A stretch of DNA of 64,000 nucleotides from Acidilobaceae archaeon (GTDB lineage Archaea; Thermoproteota; Thermoprotei_A; Sulfolobales; Acidilobaceae): positions 21,596 to 85,595 of the forward strand of contig JALTZJ010000009.1 in the NCBI GenBank assembly GCA_027046245.1, written 5' to 3'. The position numbers and the translations under genes are program-made. Position 1 is the stretch's first letter. Each line of letters starts with the position of its first letter. The notes beneath the pieces were generated by a model. The model saw only the letters and a program-made list of their open reading frames with translations, was not told the DNA's origin and did not search any database. Positions 7,514 through 16,783 of this stretch are shown here, one piece after another.

Positions 7514-8887
7514 TCACCCCTCACTTGCGCATTCCTCTCGTATAGCCTTTACAGCCTCCTCCGCTATCTTCCGGGCCTCATGAAGGCTCCTAGCCTCTGC
7601 CATCACCCTTATCACCGGCTCGGTGCCGCTCTTCCTTACCAGTATCCAGAATCCGTCCCCGATTATCTTGATACCGTCTATCTCGATTAGCCTTCCCTTG
7701 AACCTGCTCTTGACCGCCTTTAAGGCGCATTCAGCGCCTGCTGCTGGTATCGGTATCTTCGTCTTATATGCCTCGTATCGGGGTAGGGAGTCGTAGAGAG
7801 CTGCGAGTCCCCTCTCGCGGGCGGCCAGCTCTAGGACCAGTGCCAGGGTCATGGCGCCATCCCTTACATACTGGTGAGGCGGGTGCATGTAGCCGCCGTT
7901 CTCCTCAAAACCCGCTATTCCCCCCTCCCTCTTCAGTAGATGACTTATAACGACGCTGCCTACCGGAGTCCAGACCACCTCTATTCCCTTAGGCCTGAGA
8001 TACTCCTCTACTAACACGCTGCTCGAAACGCCTGTGTATACCCTGCGCGGTGCTAGTCCGCGGGTCTCCGCTGTGTGAAGCGATAGTAGAGCCCCGGTTC
8101 TGTCCCCCCAATGGGGGCGTCCCTCCTCGTCTATAATTATAGCCCTGTCTGCATCGCCATCGTGTCCTACGCCTGCAACCGCCTTTACGGTTCTCACTAA
8201 AGATGCAGCCTCTGTAAGCGAGTGAGGGGTCGGCTCGGGCTCCCTTGCCGAGAAGAGTGGGTCGGGACTACAGTTTAGAGTAACCGGTTTAAGGCCCAGC
8301 CCCTTGACTACTTCGGGAGTCGATTTCCACGAGGCTCCCCCTCCACAGTCTGTTACGACTCTAGACCCACCTAGCCTACTCCTTATGAGTTCTTTGTCGA
8401 CCCCGCCTATGACGCCGTTAACGTAGAAGTCCAATGCATCGTCAAGCCTAGTAGGCTCCCCTAGGAGACCCCTCCAATCGAGGCCCCCAAACCTGCCTTC
8501 AAAGAACAACTCTTCGATCTCATTCTCAGCTTCCCGGGGCACCTCGACGCCGTCCCCACCTATCAGCTTCAACCCGTTATACTCTGCCGGATTGTGGCTA
8601 GCGGTGATCATCACGCCGCCATCGAAGCCCCTACGAGCAATATTGTATTGCAGAGCCGGAGTGGGTAGAACGCCTGCTAGCACGGGCTTAACCCCTTCAA
8701 ATAAAAGGCCCGCAATAACCGCGGCTTCAAGCGCGGCGCCCCCGCTTCTCGTGTCTCTCCCCACTAGCACCCTAGAACCTCTTCCTAGCCATGCAGCGAA
8801 GCTCCTTGCCAGACGTAAGGCTAGATCAGGCGTCATATCACGGCCTAGAACCCCCCTGACTCCGTCGGTACCGAAGAGCCTGCCCAA
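7514..8887 (-). CDS. glmM: Phosphoglucosamine/phosphohexose mutase
   Basis: 457 residues of the alpha-D-phosphohexomutase superfamily. The N-terminus MGRLFGTDGVRG, the catalytic serine loop TASHNP (Ser97), the metal-binding loop DGDADR (about residue 240), the sugar-binding EENGG and the C-terminal phosphate-binding RKSGTEPVIRV are all present in order. In archaea this enzyme class makes glucosamine-1-phosphate or interconverts mannose/glucose phosphates for glycan and nucleotide-sugar synthesis; the motifs do not separate these substrates, but FGTDGVRG and EENGG resemble GlmM more than PMM/PGM. It is divergently transcribed from rpl2 across 143 bases and sits upstream of the Trm112-like gene. 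Confidence 0.88.
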   Translation of the reverse strand: MGRLFGTDGVRGVLGRDMTPDLALRLARSFAAWLGRGSRVLVGRDTRSGGAALEAAVIAGLLFEGVKPVLAGVLPTPALQYNIARRGFDGGVMITASHNPAEYNGLKLIGGDGVEVPREAENEIEELFFEGRFGGLDWRGLLGEPTRLDDALDFYVNGVIGGVDKELIRSRLGGSRVVTDCGGGASWKSTPEVVKGLGLKPVTLNCSPDPLFSAREPEPTPHSLTEAASLVRTVKAVAGVGHDGDADRAIIIDEEGRPHWGDRTGALLSLHTAETRGLAPRRVYTGVSSSVLVEEYLRPKGIEVVWTPVGSVVISHLLKREGGIAGFEENGGYMHPPHQYVRDGAMTLALVLELAARERGLAALYDSLPRYEAYKTKIPIPAAGAECALKAVKSRFKGRLIEIDGIKIIGDGFWILVRKSGTEPVIRVMAEARSLHEARKIAEEAVKAIREECASEG

Positions 8888-8972
8888 CCCGACACTCAGC
8901 CTCCAGGAGAATAAGCCTTACTATCTGCCCGAGGTGAAAGGAGTTAGCAGCGCTTCCCCCGGCAACTGCAAG

Positions 8973-8982
8973 CTAATATAGG
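8973..8982 (+). promoter_or_regulatory. TATA-like element upstream of rpl2
   Basis: An A/T-rich octamer (CTAATATAGG) stands about 50 bases before the rpl2 start in an otherwise GC-rich divergent intergenic region. A transcript starting about 25 bases downstream would carry a short leader containing the Shine-Dalgarno AGGTGGAG at 9019-9026. Position and composition are the only evidence. Confidence 0.4.
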
Positions 8983-9030
8983 GCTCAGAGAGTTCCAGGG
9001 ATTGAGCCTGGGAGAGCCAGGTGGAGCCGG

Positions 9031-9747
9031 ATGGGTAAAAGGCTGAGGCAACAGAGGGCTGGGAGGGGGTCGCCGACATACAGGAGCCCCGACCACATAC
9101 ACGTGGGCCCGGCTAAGTATCCGCCTCTGAGTAGCGATACCGTTAAGGCGAAAATCGTTGATCTACTCCACGATCCCGGCCGCTATGTTCCCCTAGCACG
9201 GGTAGTCACTGAGAAGGGAGAAGAATTCCTAATGCCGGCAGCAGAGGGAATGTACGTCGGTCAGATAATAGAGATAGGCCCTGAGGCCAAACCAGAGCCC
9301 GGTAACGTTGCTCCAATAGGAAGCGTTCCCGAAGGAACCGAGGTGTTTAACATAGAGCTTAGACCCGGAGATGGAGGCAAGCTTGCGAGGCAAGCAGGTA
9401 GCTACGCGCTCATAGTAGGTAGGACGGGCGACAAGACCATAGTCAGGCTGCCCAGCGGTAAAGAAAAAATGATTCCCAATGATTCGAGGGTTACGATAGG
9501 GATCCCTGCTGGGGCGGGACGGGTAGAGAAGCCCATAATGAAGGCTGGCAATGCATTCCACAAGTGGAAGGTAAAGGCTAGGAAGTGGCCCAGAGTCAGG
9601 GGCGTAGCTATGAACGCTGTGAACCACAAGTTCGGAGGCGGCAGCCACCAGAGAAGGAGTCATCCAAGCACGGTAGCCAGAGAGGCGCCGCCTGGAAGGA
9701 AGGTCGGCCATATAGCAGCTAGGAGAACAGGAAGAAGAAAGAGGTAA
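9031..9747 (+). CDS. rpl2: Ribosomal protein uL2 (L2)
   Basis: 238 residues with the archaeal L2 pattern: MGKRLRQQRAGRG at the start, KYPPLSSDTVKAKIVDLLHDPGR, GDGGKLARQAGSYA and the peptidyl-transferase-proximal GVAMNAVNHKFGGGSHQ with its conserved histidine, then a basic tail. It is a core large-subunit protein near the peptidyl transferase centre. In most archaea it lies inside the S10 operon next to L23 and S19; here it is alone, with the divergent phosphohexomutase on one side and the giant kinase gene on the other. A Shine-Dalgarno AGGTGGAG precedes the ATG at 9031. Confidence 0.97.
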   Translation: MGKRLRQQRAGRGSPTYRSPDHIHVGPAKYPPLSSDTVKAKIVDLLHDPGRYVPLARVVTEKGEEFLMPAAEGMYVGQIIEIGPEAKPEPGNVAPIGSVPEGTEVFNIELRPGDGGKLARQAGSYALIVGRTGDKTIVRLPSGKEKMIPNDSRVTIGIPAGAGRVEKPIMKAGNAFHKWKVKARKWPRVRGVAMNAVNHKFGGGSHQRRSHPSTVAREAPPGRKVGHIAARRTGRRKR

Positions 9748-9932
9748 GCCGTGGTCAGCTATATCCTTCATCACATCTCCACATAGACATCCACGTAATA
9801 TAATATACCCTTTAAACGGGATCCCATCTATCTGCTAATAACGCCGCGTATCGACTTATTTGTCTACCTCTTATACATTATAACAGCTTATACTCCCCAG
9901 CCGAGATATACCTATTCTTTAGAGACTGACGG

Positions 9933-12900
9933 GTGTGCAGTGTGAACCGCTACCTGCTGTTGATTGTACTGATTTCAATGGCAACAGCAGCATCGGCAGA
10001 AGTAGCATCAGCTTTACTTACTACTAACCCGGAGGATCTACTCCTATGGAGGAGCCCAGACCTAGGCGGCGACGTGCTTAGTGTTGCTTGGAGCCCGGAC
10101 GGAAGCATGATTGCAGTAGGCAGCCAATCAGGTGAGCTATTCGTTTTCAGCAGTTCAGGGGAGATCTTGTGGCGAGCTAGGCTAGACGGCTACGTCGAAA
10201 AGGCTGAATGGAGTCCAGATGGTAGCATGGTCGTAGCCGGCATTTCAAACTTCACCTCTTCAAGCCTCTACACTAGAATCTATGTATTTGATTATAGCGG
10301 AACCCTTTTATGGCAGAGCAGAGATCTTGACGGATACATAACAGATCTAAAGTGGAGTCCCAGCGGAGACGTTATTGCCGTGAGCACCAGCAGCGGCCTC
10401 GTTTATGCGCTCTCCGCTAACAGCGGTAACCTCCTATGGCAGAAGACCGTAGACGGCGCCGTGACTAGTATAGACTGGAACCCCGAGGGCTCTAGGCTAG
10501 CTGTGGGCAGCCAGTGGTGGGACAGCTCTACAGGAGCCCATGGATTCGTCTACGTGTACAGCAGCGGGGGAACACTGATCTGGCAGAGCGATGACCTATC
10601 CATGCTAGTCTACGAAGTTGACTGGAGCCCCAACAGCTCTTCTATCGCGGTCACCTTAATAACATTTAATGATAATGGGACTCCCTTCAGTAAAGTATAT
10701 GTATTCAGTGACGAGGGAGACCTACTCTGGGAATCCGCGCTAATAGAGGAATTCTACGTAAACGATGTAGACTGGAAACCTGATGCCTCGGAGCTGGCTA
10801 TCGTCCTAGCCAGTAGTCAACGAGACTTGTCTTACGTATTTATAGTAGCTCTCAGCCAAAGCGGAAGCGACTGGGCCTTAGGAATATCCACTATAATCTA
10901 TAAGGCCGCGTGGAACCCAGAAGGCGATAGTATAGCTCTAGGCACCAATTTAGGCCGCATACTCTTAATAATACAGAACGGTTGGCACGGCGAAGTGATC
11001 TGGACTAGCGGCGACCTAGGCGGCCCCGTATTTACTCTTTCCTGGAACTCCGACGCATCAACGCTCGCCACAGCCGCGAGCTCTAGGATGTACGTATTCA
11101 GCATGCACTTTGGAGTTATGCGTATACAGGGGGAGCCAGGCACGGTTATCCATGCAAAGGGTCCTGGCGGTTCAACAGTGTTTACGCTGCCGACGACGGG
11201 CAGCATTGAGGTCTATGCCGATCCAGGCGTCTACTTGTTAAGCTACGAGCTGCCCAAGCCCGAGAACTACATTGGCGACCCCTCGGCGCTAGTTGGCTCC
11301 CTAGACGCTCAAGTTCCTAAGAGGGCATTCAATAACGTATCTCTTCCATCGATAGACGATGTTCTTGGTCTACTTAGAGTACAAGCGCCCATGGATACAG
11401 GTGCGTCTGTTAATATAGCTTGGAGTAGCGGTAGCATAGATCTAGAGCTTCAGCCGTTCGAGGCTCCATTGTTCTATGCCGCTCCAGGAGAATACGTAGT
11501 GTCATACCAGCTACCCATACCCGATAACTACATAGGGGACCCGGACGCGCTAAAAGGTAAGATGAGTGTAACAGTTGATAGCGGTGAATACCAGTCAGTT
11601 TATATTCCAGGATACTCTAGCCTCACAGGCAGACTAGTGATACTTGTCGGCGATGCACCAGCAGAGATTAAAATATCGTGGCCTGGCGGATCCAAGACGC
11701 TCCTGGTCGATCCTAATACCGAGCTTGAATTCATAGTGCAGCCTGGAACTTACAGGATCTCATATGAAATTATAGTGAATGCTGACTTCATAGGGGATCC
11801 AGACGCAGTGAGAGGATCAATAAGCGTATCCGCGAAAGCAGGGTTTACCTATGAGGTTGAAGTGCCGGGATATAGCGATATACTCGGCGTATTAAGACTT
11901 GAATCTGGAAGTGAAGTTGAGACTAGTGTCTCAATCTTATGGGAGGGAGGCAGCAGAATTGTACGATTATCACCAGGCGAGGTAGTCGAGTTCTTCGCGT
12001 CACCTGGAAGGTATATTATCGAGTACTCGTTACCGGCACCAGCTAATTATATCGGAGATACAGGAATATTCAATGAGAGGGTCGAGTTCGACATCAAAAA
12101 CGGCTCTGTAATAAGCTATAAGATTCCCGGATATAGGGATATACTTGGTTATTTAATAATTGAAGCTGCTAGTGATGTCGATGCCTCGCTTTTAATAGCC
12201 TGGAACAACGGCTCCAAGAATATAGAAATTAAGGCGGGAGAAGTTCTCGAGTTCTGGGCATCTCCAGGAGAATACACGATTACCTACAATCTTCCGGTGC
12301 CAAGTAACTTCGTTGGGAACACGGAAATCCTGACTGGTGAGAAGATAGCCAGGGTCGATGCGGGCAGCTCCATTAAAGTGTGGCTCCCAGGCTACAGAGA
12401 GCTGCTGGGCCTCTTGGAGGTGAAAGCGTCAGACGACGTCTATGCCTACGTATCAATAACTTGGATCGGCGGCAGCGAGGACTTCACGCTTGATCCCGGC
12501 GAGATTGTAGAACTATGGGCTGCGCCAGGAGAATATAATCTAGTATACACTTTACCGGAGCCCGCGAACTTCGTCGGCGACACTGCCGTCCTAAGCGGTT
12601 CGACGTCTCTAGTGATATCAGAGGGATCAAAGACTAGCGTAGCGATACCCGGATACTCTGATCTCTTGGGAGTTTTAATTGTTAGAGCACCTGAGGATGC
12701 CCGTGTTAATGTGGACATATCCTGGGGCTCGGATAGCCTTCAAATCACACTGGAAAGAAGCGAGGAAATATTGTTCCAAGCCGCACCCGGCGTGTACCTA
12801 GTTTCCTATGCTTTAACAGTTCCTGAGAACTACGTTGGCGACCAAAGCATACTAGAGGGATATGTGGAGTTAGAAGTCGCCATAGGTCAACCCGTTATAT

Positions 12901-15230
12901 TAGATATCCCTGGTTATGACGCAGTAGTGGGTACAATAATTATAGAGGCTGCCGTCTCGGGCACGCATGTATTGATCTCGTGGAGTGATGGATCGAGAGA
13001 GTTTACAGTAAGTAATGACAGAAGGCTAGAGCTTGCAGCGGCCCCCGGATTCTACATCATAGCTTACAAGCTGCCAGAGCTAGAGAATTACATAGGAGGC
13101 GATGAAGGCCTTACAGGGACGCTAAAGGTAGAGGTCGAGGCTGGCAGTAGTGCACAGGCAGTATTGCCGGGCTACCAGGATCTACTAGGCACAGTCTATA
13201 TCAGTGCCCCAAGAGATGCGGCCTCTATAATCACTATTTTCTGGGAAGGAGGCTCCAAATCCATTACTCTCGAAGCTGGTAGTGTCTTAGAGCTGCTTGC
13301 AGCGCCTGGCAATTACAAGATAGCCTATGAACTCCCGGAGCCAGAGAATTATGTAGGCCCCGCTACTGCGCTCTCCGGCGAGAAAGCAATTTCCGTGGAG
13401 GCAGGCGATAAGACTAGCGTCTCACTCCCTGGTTACGAGAATCTTCTAGGCAAGATCAAGCTGACAGCAGGTGTCAGCGGGACACTAGTAGAGATAAAGG
13501 GGGCCTGGGGTTCTAGAGAGGTAACCTTGAGGAGCGGCGATGGCATAGTTTTGAACGCCGCGCCGGGAGAGTATAAAATCCTCTATAGGCTTCCAGAACC
13601 GGAAAACTACGTGGGCTCGGGTATCGGGCTAAAAGGTGAGATTACCGTATCTGTCGCTGCTGGCCAGATAGTATATGTAGAGGCGCCAGACTACCATGAG
13701 ACCCTTGCTGTGGCGGTAATCAAGGCTCCCGAAGGTTCCACAGTTACATTGGAGTCAGAGACTGTTAGAGTAAGTTTCGAATTAAAAAGTAGCGGCAATA
13801 TATCATTGTTTCTAGACCCAGGCAAGTATACACTAATAGTAACATACATGGACGCCACCGTCACTAAGGAGGTGGACGCAGGTAAGGGTGGTAAAATAAC
13901 GCTTGAGTTTAGACGGAAGGACTTCAGCGAGAAACTTAGTGCTGGCGGGCCTGGAGATAATGGCACGGCAAATAGCGGAAAACAGGATACGAGTACGGCA
14001 TCAGGATTACCGGGCAATACGGGAGAGGCTCTCGACGCGGAGAACGACGGAACGGAAGGCGGGGATCAAGTCGTATATGCTCCCCCGAAGCCTACTCAGC
14101 AAGACTCTATAGACGGTAGTACATTGATGGTGGCGCTATTAGCGGCATCGGCTAGCGTAGCATCAATATTACTAGTACTTGCTAGGAAGAGGGCTACGCC
14201 CCTCACTCTTCGTTTACCTATTAGTAGAGAATCGTACTCGACCGGCTCGAGAAGCAGTGAGAAGGAAGATGCTCCGCCTATGAGGCCTCCAAGCCTTGCG
14301 GAGATAGAGAGGCTGCTTGGAGTTAAAATCACGGATTTAAAGAGTGGCATAGCTCTATGTGAAGGCGACTATAAGATAGTTAGAATGGATTCTAGCATAG
14401 CACCCGAGGGCTATGAGGGCGAGTGGCGCTGCTGCAAGCTGGGCTGCGGCGGCTGGGGCTGCGCCTACCGCTGCCAGAGACCCTATGACGGAGAGCCCGT
14501 CGTGTTTAAAGTGCCTCGGGGCCTTGAGGTCCTGGTAGAGAAGGGTGTTAGCCCCACTCTAGATCCAAGTATCGTTGAAAAGGTTAGTAGCGAAGCTGAG
14601 GCTGTGGCTAGGCTTAGCCATGAACACCTTGCAAGGCTGTTGGCTTACAGTAAATCGGCGCCCTTACTCGTCTACGAGTACGCTGATGGAGGCAGCCTTG
14701 AGGATCAGGTCGCCAAGGGGTGGAAGCCTAGTATAAGGGATGCACTACTTATAGCTCTCCAGCTGGGAGACGCTCTACGATATATTCATAGTAGGGGAAT
14801 GTTGCACGGAGACGTTAAGCCTAGCAACATACTAGTTAAGGATAGAGTTGTTAAGCTAGGCGACTTTAGTAGCCTAGTGAGGCTCATTGCATTCACTAGT
14901 AATGCTAAACCAGCATTTACTCCCGGATGGAGAGCGCCCGAACACGCTAGCAGCGATCTTTGGGATAAGGCTAGGAAGAGAGGGCTAGAGAATAGAATAG
15001 ACGTGTACCAGCTAGGCAATCTGCTACTCTACTTAATCACCGGGTCTACTCTAGACGGGGCCGAGGTTAGTGATAAGGAAAAGGTCGCCGAGAAGCTATC
15101 CCTGGTTAGCGACGAGAAACTACGCGGCTTGCTAAGAGAGATGCTTAGCTATGAGCCGTGGAATAGGCCTAACATAGAGAAGGCGTTAGAAGAGCTAATC
15201 AACCTATATAAGTCATACGAGCGAACATAG
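9933..15230 (+). CDS. Giant receptor-like protein kinase: beta-propeller, ten tandem repeats, one membrane helix, kinase domain
   Basis: 1765 residues. Residues 1-23 are a signal peptide (MCSVNRYLLLIVLISMATAASA). Residues 40-390 hold eight WD40/quinoprotein-like blades, each with a W-S/N/K-P-[D/E/S]-[G/A]-S core and an LLW end. Residues 395-1330 carry ten copies of an 80-residue unit with the signature [A/D/S]PG-x-Y-x-x-x-Y-x-L-P-x-P-x-N-[Y/F]-[I/V]-G-D and a closing PGY, plus a short PEGA-like copy. A Gly/Asn/Thr-rich linker follows, then a single helix (about 1397-1418) with a basic stop, and a Ser/Thr kinase (about 1480-1760) with a glycine loop GCGGWGCAYRC, VVFK, HGDVKPSN, RAPE and a DVYQLG segment. 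The DFG is DFS. Propeller and repeats should be outside the cell, kinase inside. Start is GTG at 9933 (GTG at 9942 is possible). Ligand and target are unknown. Confidence 0.92.
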   Translation: MCSVNRYLLLIVLISMATAASAEVASALLTTNPEDLLLWRSPDLGGDVLSVAWSPDGSMIAVGSQSGELFVFSSSGEILWRARLDGYVEKAEWSPDGSMVVAGISNFTSSSLYTRIYVFDYSGTLLWQSRDLDGYITDLKWSPSGDVIAVSTSSGLVYALSANSGNLLWQKTVDGAVTSIDWNPEGSRLAVGSQWWDSSTGAHGFVYVYSSGGTLIWQSDDLSMLVYEVDWSPNSSSIAVTLITFNDNGTPFSKVYVFSDEGDLLWESALIEEFYVNDVDWKPDASELAIVLASSQRDLSYVFIVALSQSGSDWALGISTIIYKAAWNPEGDSIALGTNLGRILLIIQNGWHGEVIWTSGDLGGPVFTLSWNSDASTLATAASSRMYVFSMHFGVMRIQGEPGTVIHAKGPGGSTVFTLPTTGSIEVYADPGVYLLSYELPKPENYIGDPSALVGSLDAQVPKRAFNNVSLPSIDDVLGLLRVQAPMDTGASVNIAWSSGSIDLELQPFEAPLFYAAPGEYVVSYQLPIPDNYIGDPDALKGKMSVTVDSGEYQSVYIPGYSSLTGRLVILVGDAPAEIKISWPGGSKTLLVDPNTELEFIVQPGTYRISYEIIVNADFIGDPDAVRGSISVSAKAGFTYEVEVPGYSDILGVLRLESGSEVETSVSILWEGGSRIVRLSPGEVVEFFASPGRYIIEYSLPAPANYIGDTGIFNERVEFDIKNGSVISYKIPGYRDILGYLIIEAASDVDASLLIAWNNGSKNIEIKAGEVLEFWASPGEYTITYNLPVPSNFVGNTEILTGEKIARVDAGSSIKVWLPGYRELLGLLEVKASDDVYAYVSITWIGGSEDFTLDPGEIVELWAAPGEYNLVYTLPEPANFVGDTAVLSGSTSLVISEGSKTSVAIPGYSDLLGVLIVRAPEDARVNVDISWGSDSLQITLERSEEILFQAAPGVYLVSYALTVPENYVGDQSILEGYVELEVAIGQPVILDIPGYDAVVGTIIIEAAVSGTHVLISWSDGSREFTVSNDRRLELAAAPGFYIIAYKLPELENYIGGDEGLTGTLKVEVEAGSSAQAVLPGYQDLLGTVYISAPRDAASIITIFWEGGSKSITLEAGSVLELLAAPGNYKIAYELPEPENYVGPATALSGEKAISVEAGDKTSVSLPGYENLLGKIKLTAGVSGTLVEIKGAWGSREVTLRSGDGIVLNAAPGEYKILYRLPEPENYVGSGIGLKGEITVSVAAGQIVYVEAPDYHETLAVAVIKAPEGSTVTLESETVRVSFELKSSGNISLFLDPGKYTLIVTYMDATVTKEVDAGKGGKITLEFRRKDFSEKLSAGGPGDNGTANSGKQDTSTASGLPGNTGEALDAENDGTEGGDQVVYAPPKPTQQDSIDGSTLMVALLAASASVASILLVLARKRATPLTLRLPISRESYSTGSRSSEKEDAPPMRPPSLAEIERLLGVKITDLKSGIALCEGDYKIVRMDSSIAPEGYEGEWRCCKLGCGGWGCAYRCQRPYDGEPVVFKVPRGLEVLVEKGVSPTLDPSIVEKVSSEAEAVARLSHEHLARLLAYSKSAPLLVYEYADGGSLEDQVAKGWKPSIRDALLIALQLGDALRYIHSRGMLHGDVKPSNILVKDRVVKLGDFSSLVRLIAFTSNAKPAFTPGWRAPEHASSDLWDKARKRGLENRIDVYQLGNLLLYLITGSTLDGAEVSDKEKVAEKLSLVSDEKLRGLLREMLSYEPWNRPNIEKALEELINLYKSYERT
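11110..13920 (+). repeat. Ten in-frame tandem repeats of about 240 bp within the kinase-receptor gene
   Basis: Protein-level repeats; the DNA copies have diverged well beyond easy nucleotide recognition. Each unit contains one L-G-x-[L/I] entry strand, a W-x-[G/D]-G-S turn, an A-x-P-G-x-Y hairpin, a P-x-N-Y-[I/V]-G-D segment and an exit P-G-Y. The hairpins begin with YADPGVY, YAAPGEY, IVQPGTY, FASPGRY, WASPGEY, WAAPGEY, QAAPGVY, AAAPGFY, LAAPGNY and NAAPGEY. A last, shorter copy (FLDPGKY) lacks the P-x-N-Y-G-D part and looks most like a classical PEGA domain. The array probably forms a long stalk. Confidence 0.85.
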
Positions 15231-15914
15231 TTAAATCAAAGATGCGGTCCTCTCTAAAGCATAGATCAGGCGCCCCACTACTCCCCAGGTTTTGAGTTGA
15301 ATGCCACCCATTATCCTGTAGGCCTCCCTAGCTTTCCTCAGCGTGCTCTTCTTGAAGTCGCCTCTGGGAAAAGCCCCCACTCCTAGAGGGTACCCTGTCA
15401 CTATGGCCCTTGATAGTATAAACGTGGGAGAAGCGCCTCTCCCCTTCTCCCAGAGGAGTATCAAGCCGCCCCGTTCTCTCACGTAATCCTTCAGGCTATC
15501 GTATTCCTGCCAGATTAATGACTCTCCTTCGGGAGGCACTCTACCCTCTCTGAGCAGCTGTGCCATGAGACCCTTGAATCTCTCGTAGTTCTTGGGGATC
15601 CTAACGCTATCCGCGAGCCTGAATATCCGGCCATCATAGCTCTGGAAGTATATTCGTAGTAGACCCTTCTCCCTTAGCGGCGTGTCTGTAGCTACGAGGA
15701 GCGAAACGTGTAGTATGTCAGGCCGTCCACGCTTCCACTTTTGAGAGAGCATTGACATTGCATTGTAGTGAAGGCTTTTGTCAAGTATTAACTCGTCGGG
15801 CTCCACCTCGTAGCGCCTAGCCGTCTTCACGACCTGCGGGTGACTACGTATTTCCCGGGGCACAAGTTCTAGTGCTGCTTCTAGTAGTATTAATTCTATC
15901 CTGGTTTTCGCCAC
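15231..15914 (-). CDS. nep1: Nep1/Emg1, N1-specific pseudouridine rRNA methyltransferase
   Basis: 227 residues of the SPOUT-fold Nep1 family: LLEAALELVP at the N-terminus, DKSLHYNAM, KRGRPDILHVSLLVATDTPL and a C-terminal SAM-binding knot with AIVTGYPLGVGAFPRGDF. The enzyme methylates N1 of a pseudouridine in helix 31 of 16S rRNA and has an assembly role in the small subunit. The start is ATG at 15914, inside the last 19 bases of the UPF0282 gene, indicating coupled translation. Its stop codon abuts the stop of the convergent kinase gene with no base between them. Length is as expected for archaea. Confidence 0.92.
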   Translation of the reverse strand: MAKTRIELILLEAALELVPREIRSHPQVVKTARRYEVEPDELILDKSLHYNAMSMLSQKWKRGRPDILHVSLLVATDTPLREKGLLRIYFQSYDGRIFRLADSVRIPKNYERFKGLMAQLLREGRVPPEGESLIWQEYDSLKDYVRERGGLILLWEKGRGASPTFILSRAIVTGYPLGVGAFPRGDFKKSTLRKAREAYRIMGGIQLKTWGVVGRLIYALERTASLI

Positions 15915-16783
15915 AGTTCCTTCCTCCTCGCTTCGAGAAGCCTAGGCTTCACGCCCATGAACTCAGCTGCTGTAAGCACCTCTACTCCGATGTCTGCAGC
16001 CTTTCCTCTTATCGCGTTCAAGACGGCTTCGTAATTTAAGTCTCGAAGGAGGTGGTGATCTACTATTAGCGTGCGGGGTCTGGCTTCTAGGGTTAGGAAC
16101 TCTAGGTTTCTTATCCCGGACTCTACTGCTTCCCTGGAAACCTTGTAGCCTGCGAAGTAAGTTGGGGGACCGCTGATAATTAGAATCGCGGGGTTGCGCC
16201 ATTCAAGTAATCTTGCTAGCGCTTCCATGTTTCCCGGTCCTTGCGTGTCGCTGGCATATACTAGGCTCTCTCCCTCGCACGAGATTCGAGCCATGAGTAC
16301 TTTGCCTAGCTTTGTTCCCGGCTCGCCGTGCCATACTGGCTCGCTAAATTCGATCTCCAGTCCTCCTGGGAACCTGAAAATCGATGAATCCGCGAATCTT
16401 ACATCTGCTTTTTCCCTTAGCCCCGTCTTTACTAGGAACCTGTGACCTCTAATTGCTTGGCTCCTGTTTATCTCTCTTCTTATATCCTTGACTAGGAGGG
16501 TTTTACCCTTGTAGAGCTCTGCATCGTCCTTTAGATAGTGATCGTAATGATAGTGCGTCACTATTATGATGTCGGACTCCTGTACTAGTCTACGGGCCTT
16601 CTCTACGGCTCGTTCAAGCTCTTTTAATTCAAGCTCGTGTGGCGGGAGCCCGTACCGGCGTGGCGCTATGCTGGCGCCCAGATCTATCCCTATACTATAG
16701 CCGCATGCCTCCACGTGAACCGCTAGGCTTCTTACTCCTAGACTGTCAGCTGCTACTATTCTAGTCTTCACTGGGAGGCTCAC
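15896..16783 (-). CDS. UPF0282-family metallo-beta-lactamase-fold hydrolase
   Basis: 295 residues. The metal-binding HYHYDHY at about residue 97, VWHGEPG, ASDTQGP, an ISGPPTY segment and DHHLLRD near the C-terminus form the metallo-beta-lactamase metal site of the archaeal UPF0282 family, whose substrate is unknown. The N-terminus AADSLGVRSLAVHVE is typical of the family. The start is a GTG at 16783 or four codons later; both overlap the end of the Trm10 gene. With RNase HII, Trm10 and Nep1 it makes a four-gene run whose other three members act on RNA, so an RNA-related role is possible but not shown. Confidence 0.78.
   Translation of the reverse strand: MSLPVKTRIVAADSLGVRSLAVHVEACGYSIGIDLGASIAPRRYGLPPHELELKELERAVEKARRLVQESDIIIVTHYHYDHYLKDDAELYKGKTLLVKDIRREINRSQAIRGHRFLVKTGLREKADVRFADSSIFRFPGGLEIEFSEPVWHGEPGTKLGKVLMARISCEGESLVYASDTQGPGNMEALARLLEWRNPAILIISGPPTYFAGYKVSREAVESGIRNLEFLTLEARPRTLIVDHHLLRDLNYEAVLNAIRGKAADIGVEVLTAAEFMGVKPRLLEARRKELWRKPG

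Noticed and set aside
9757-9790. Possible box C/D RNA on the minus strand near the rpl2 3' end (GTGATGA ... CTGA)
   Set aside because: Only about ten bases lie between the boxes and no C' or D box follows; the D box falls against the rpl2 coding end.
13903-14112. Frame of 69 codons overlapping the kinase-receptor gene in another phase
   Set aside because: It lies inside the linker and membrane-helix part of a gene with clear domains on both sides; no ribosome site and no family pattern.
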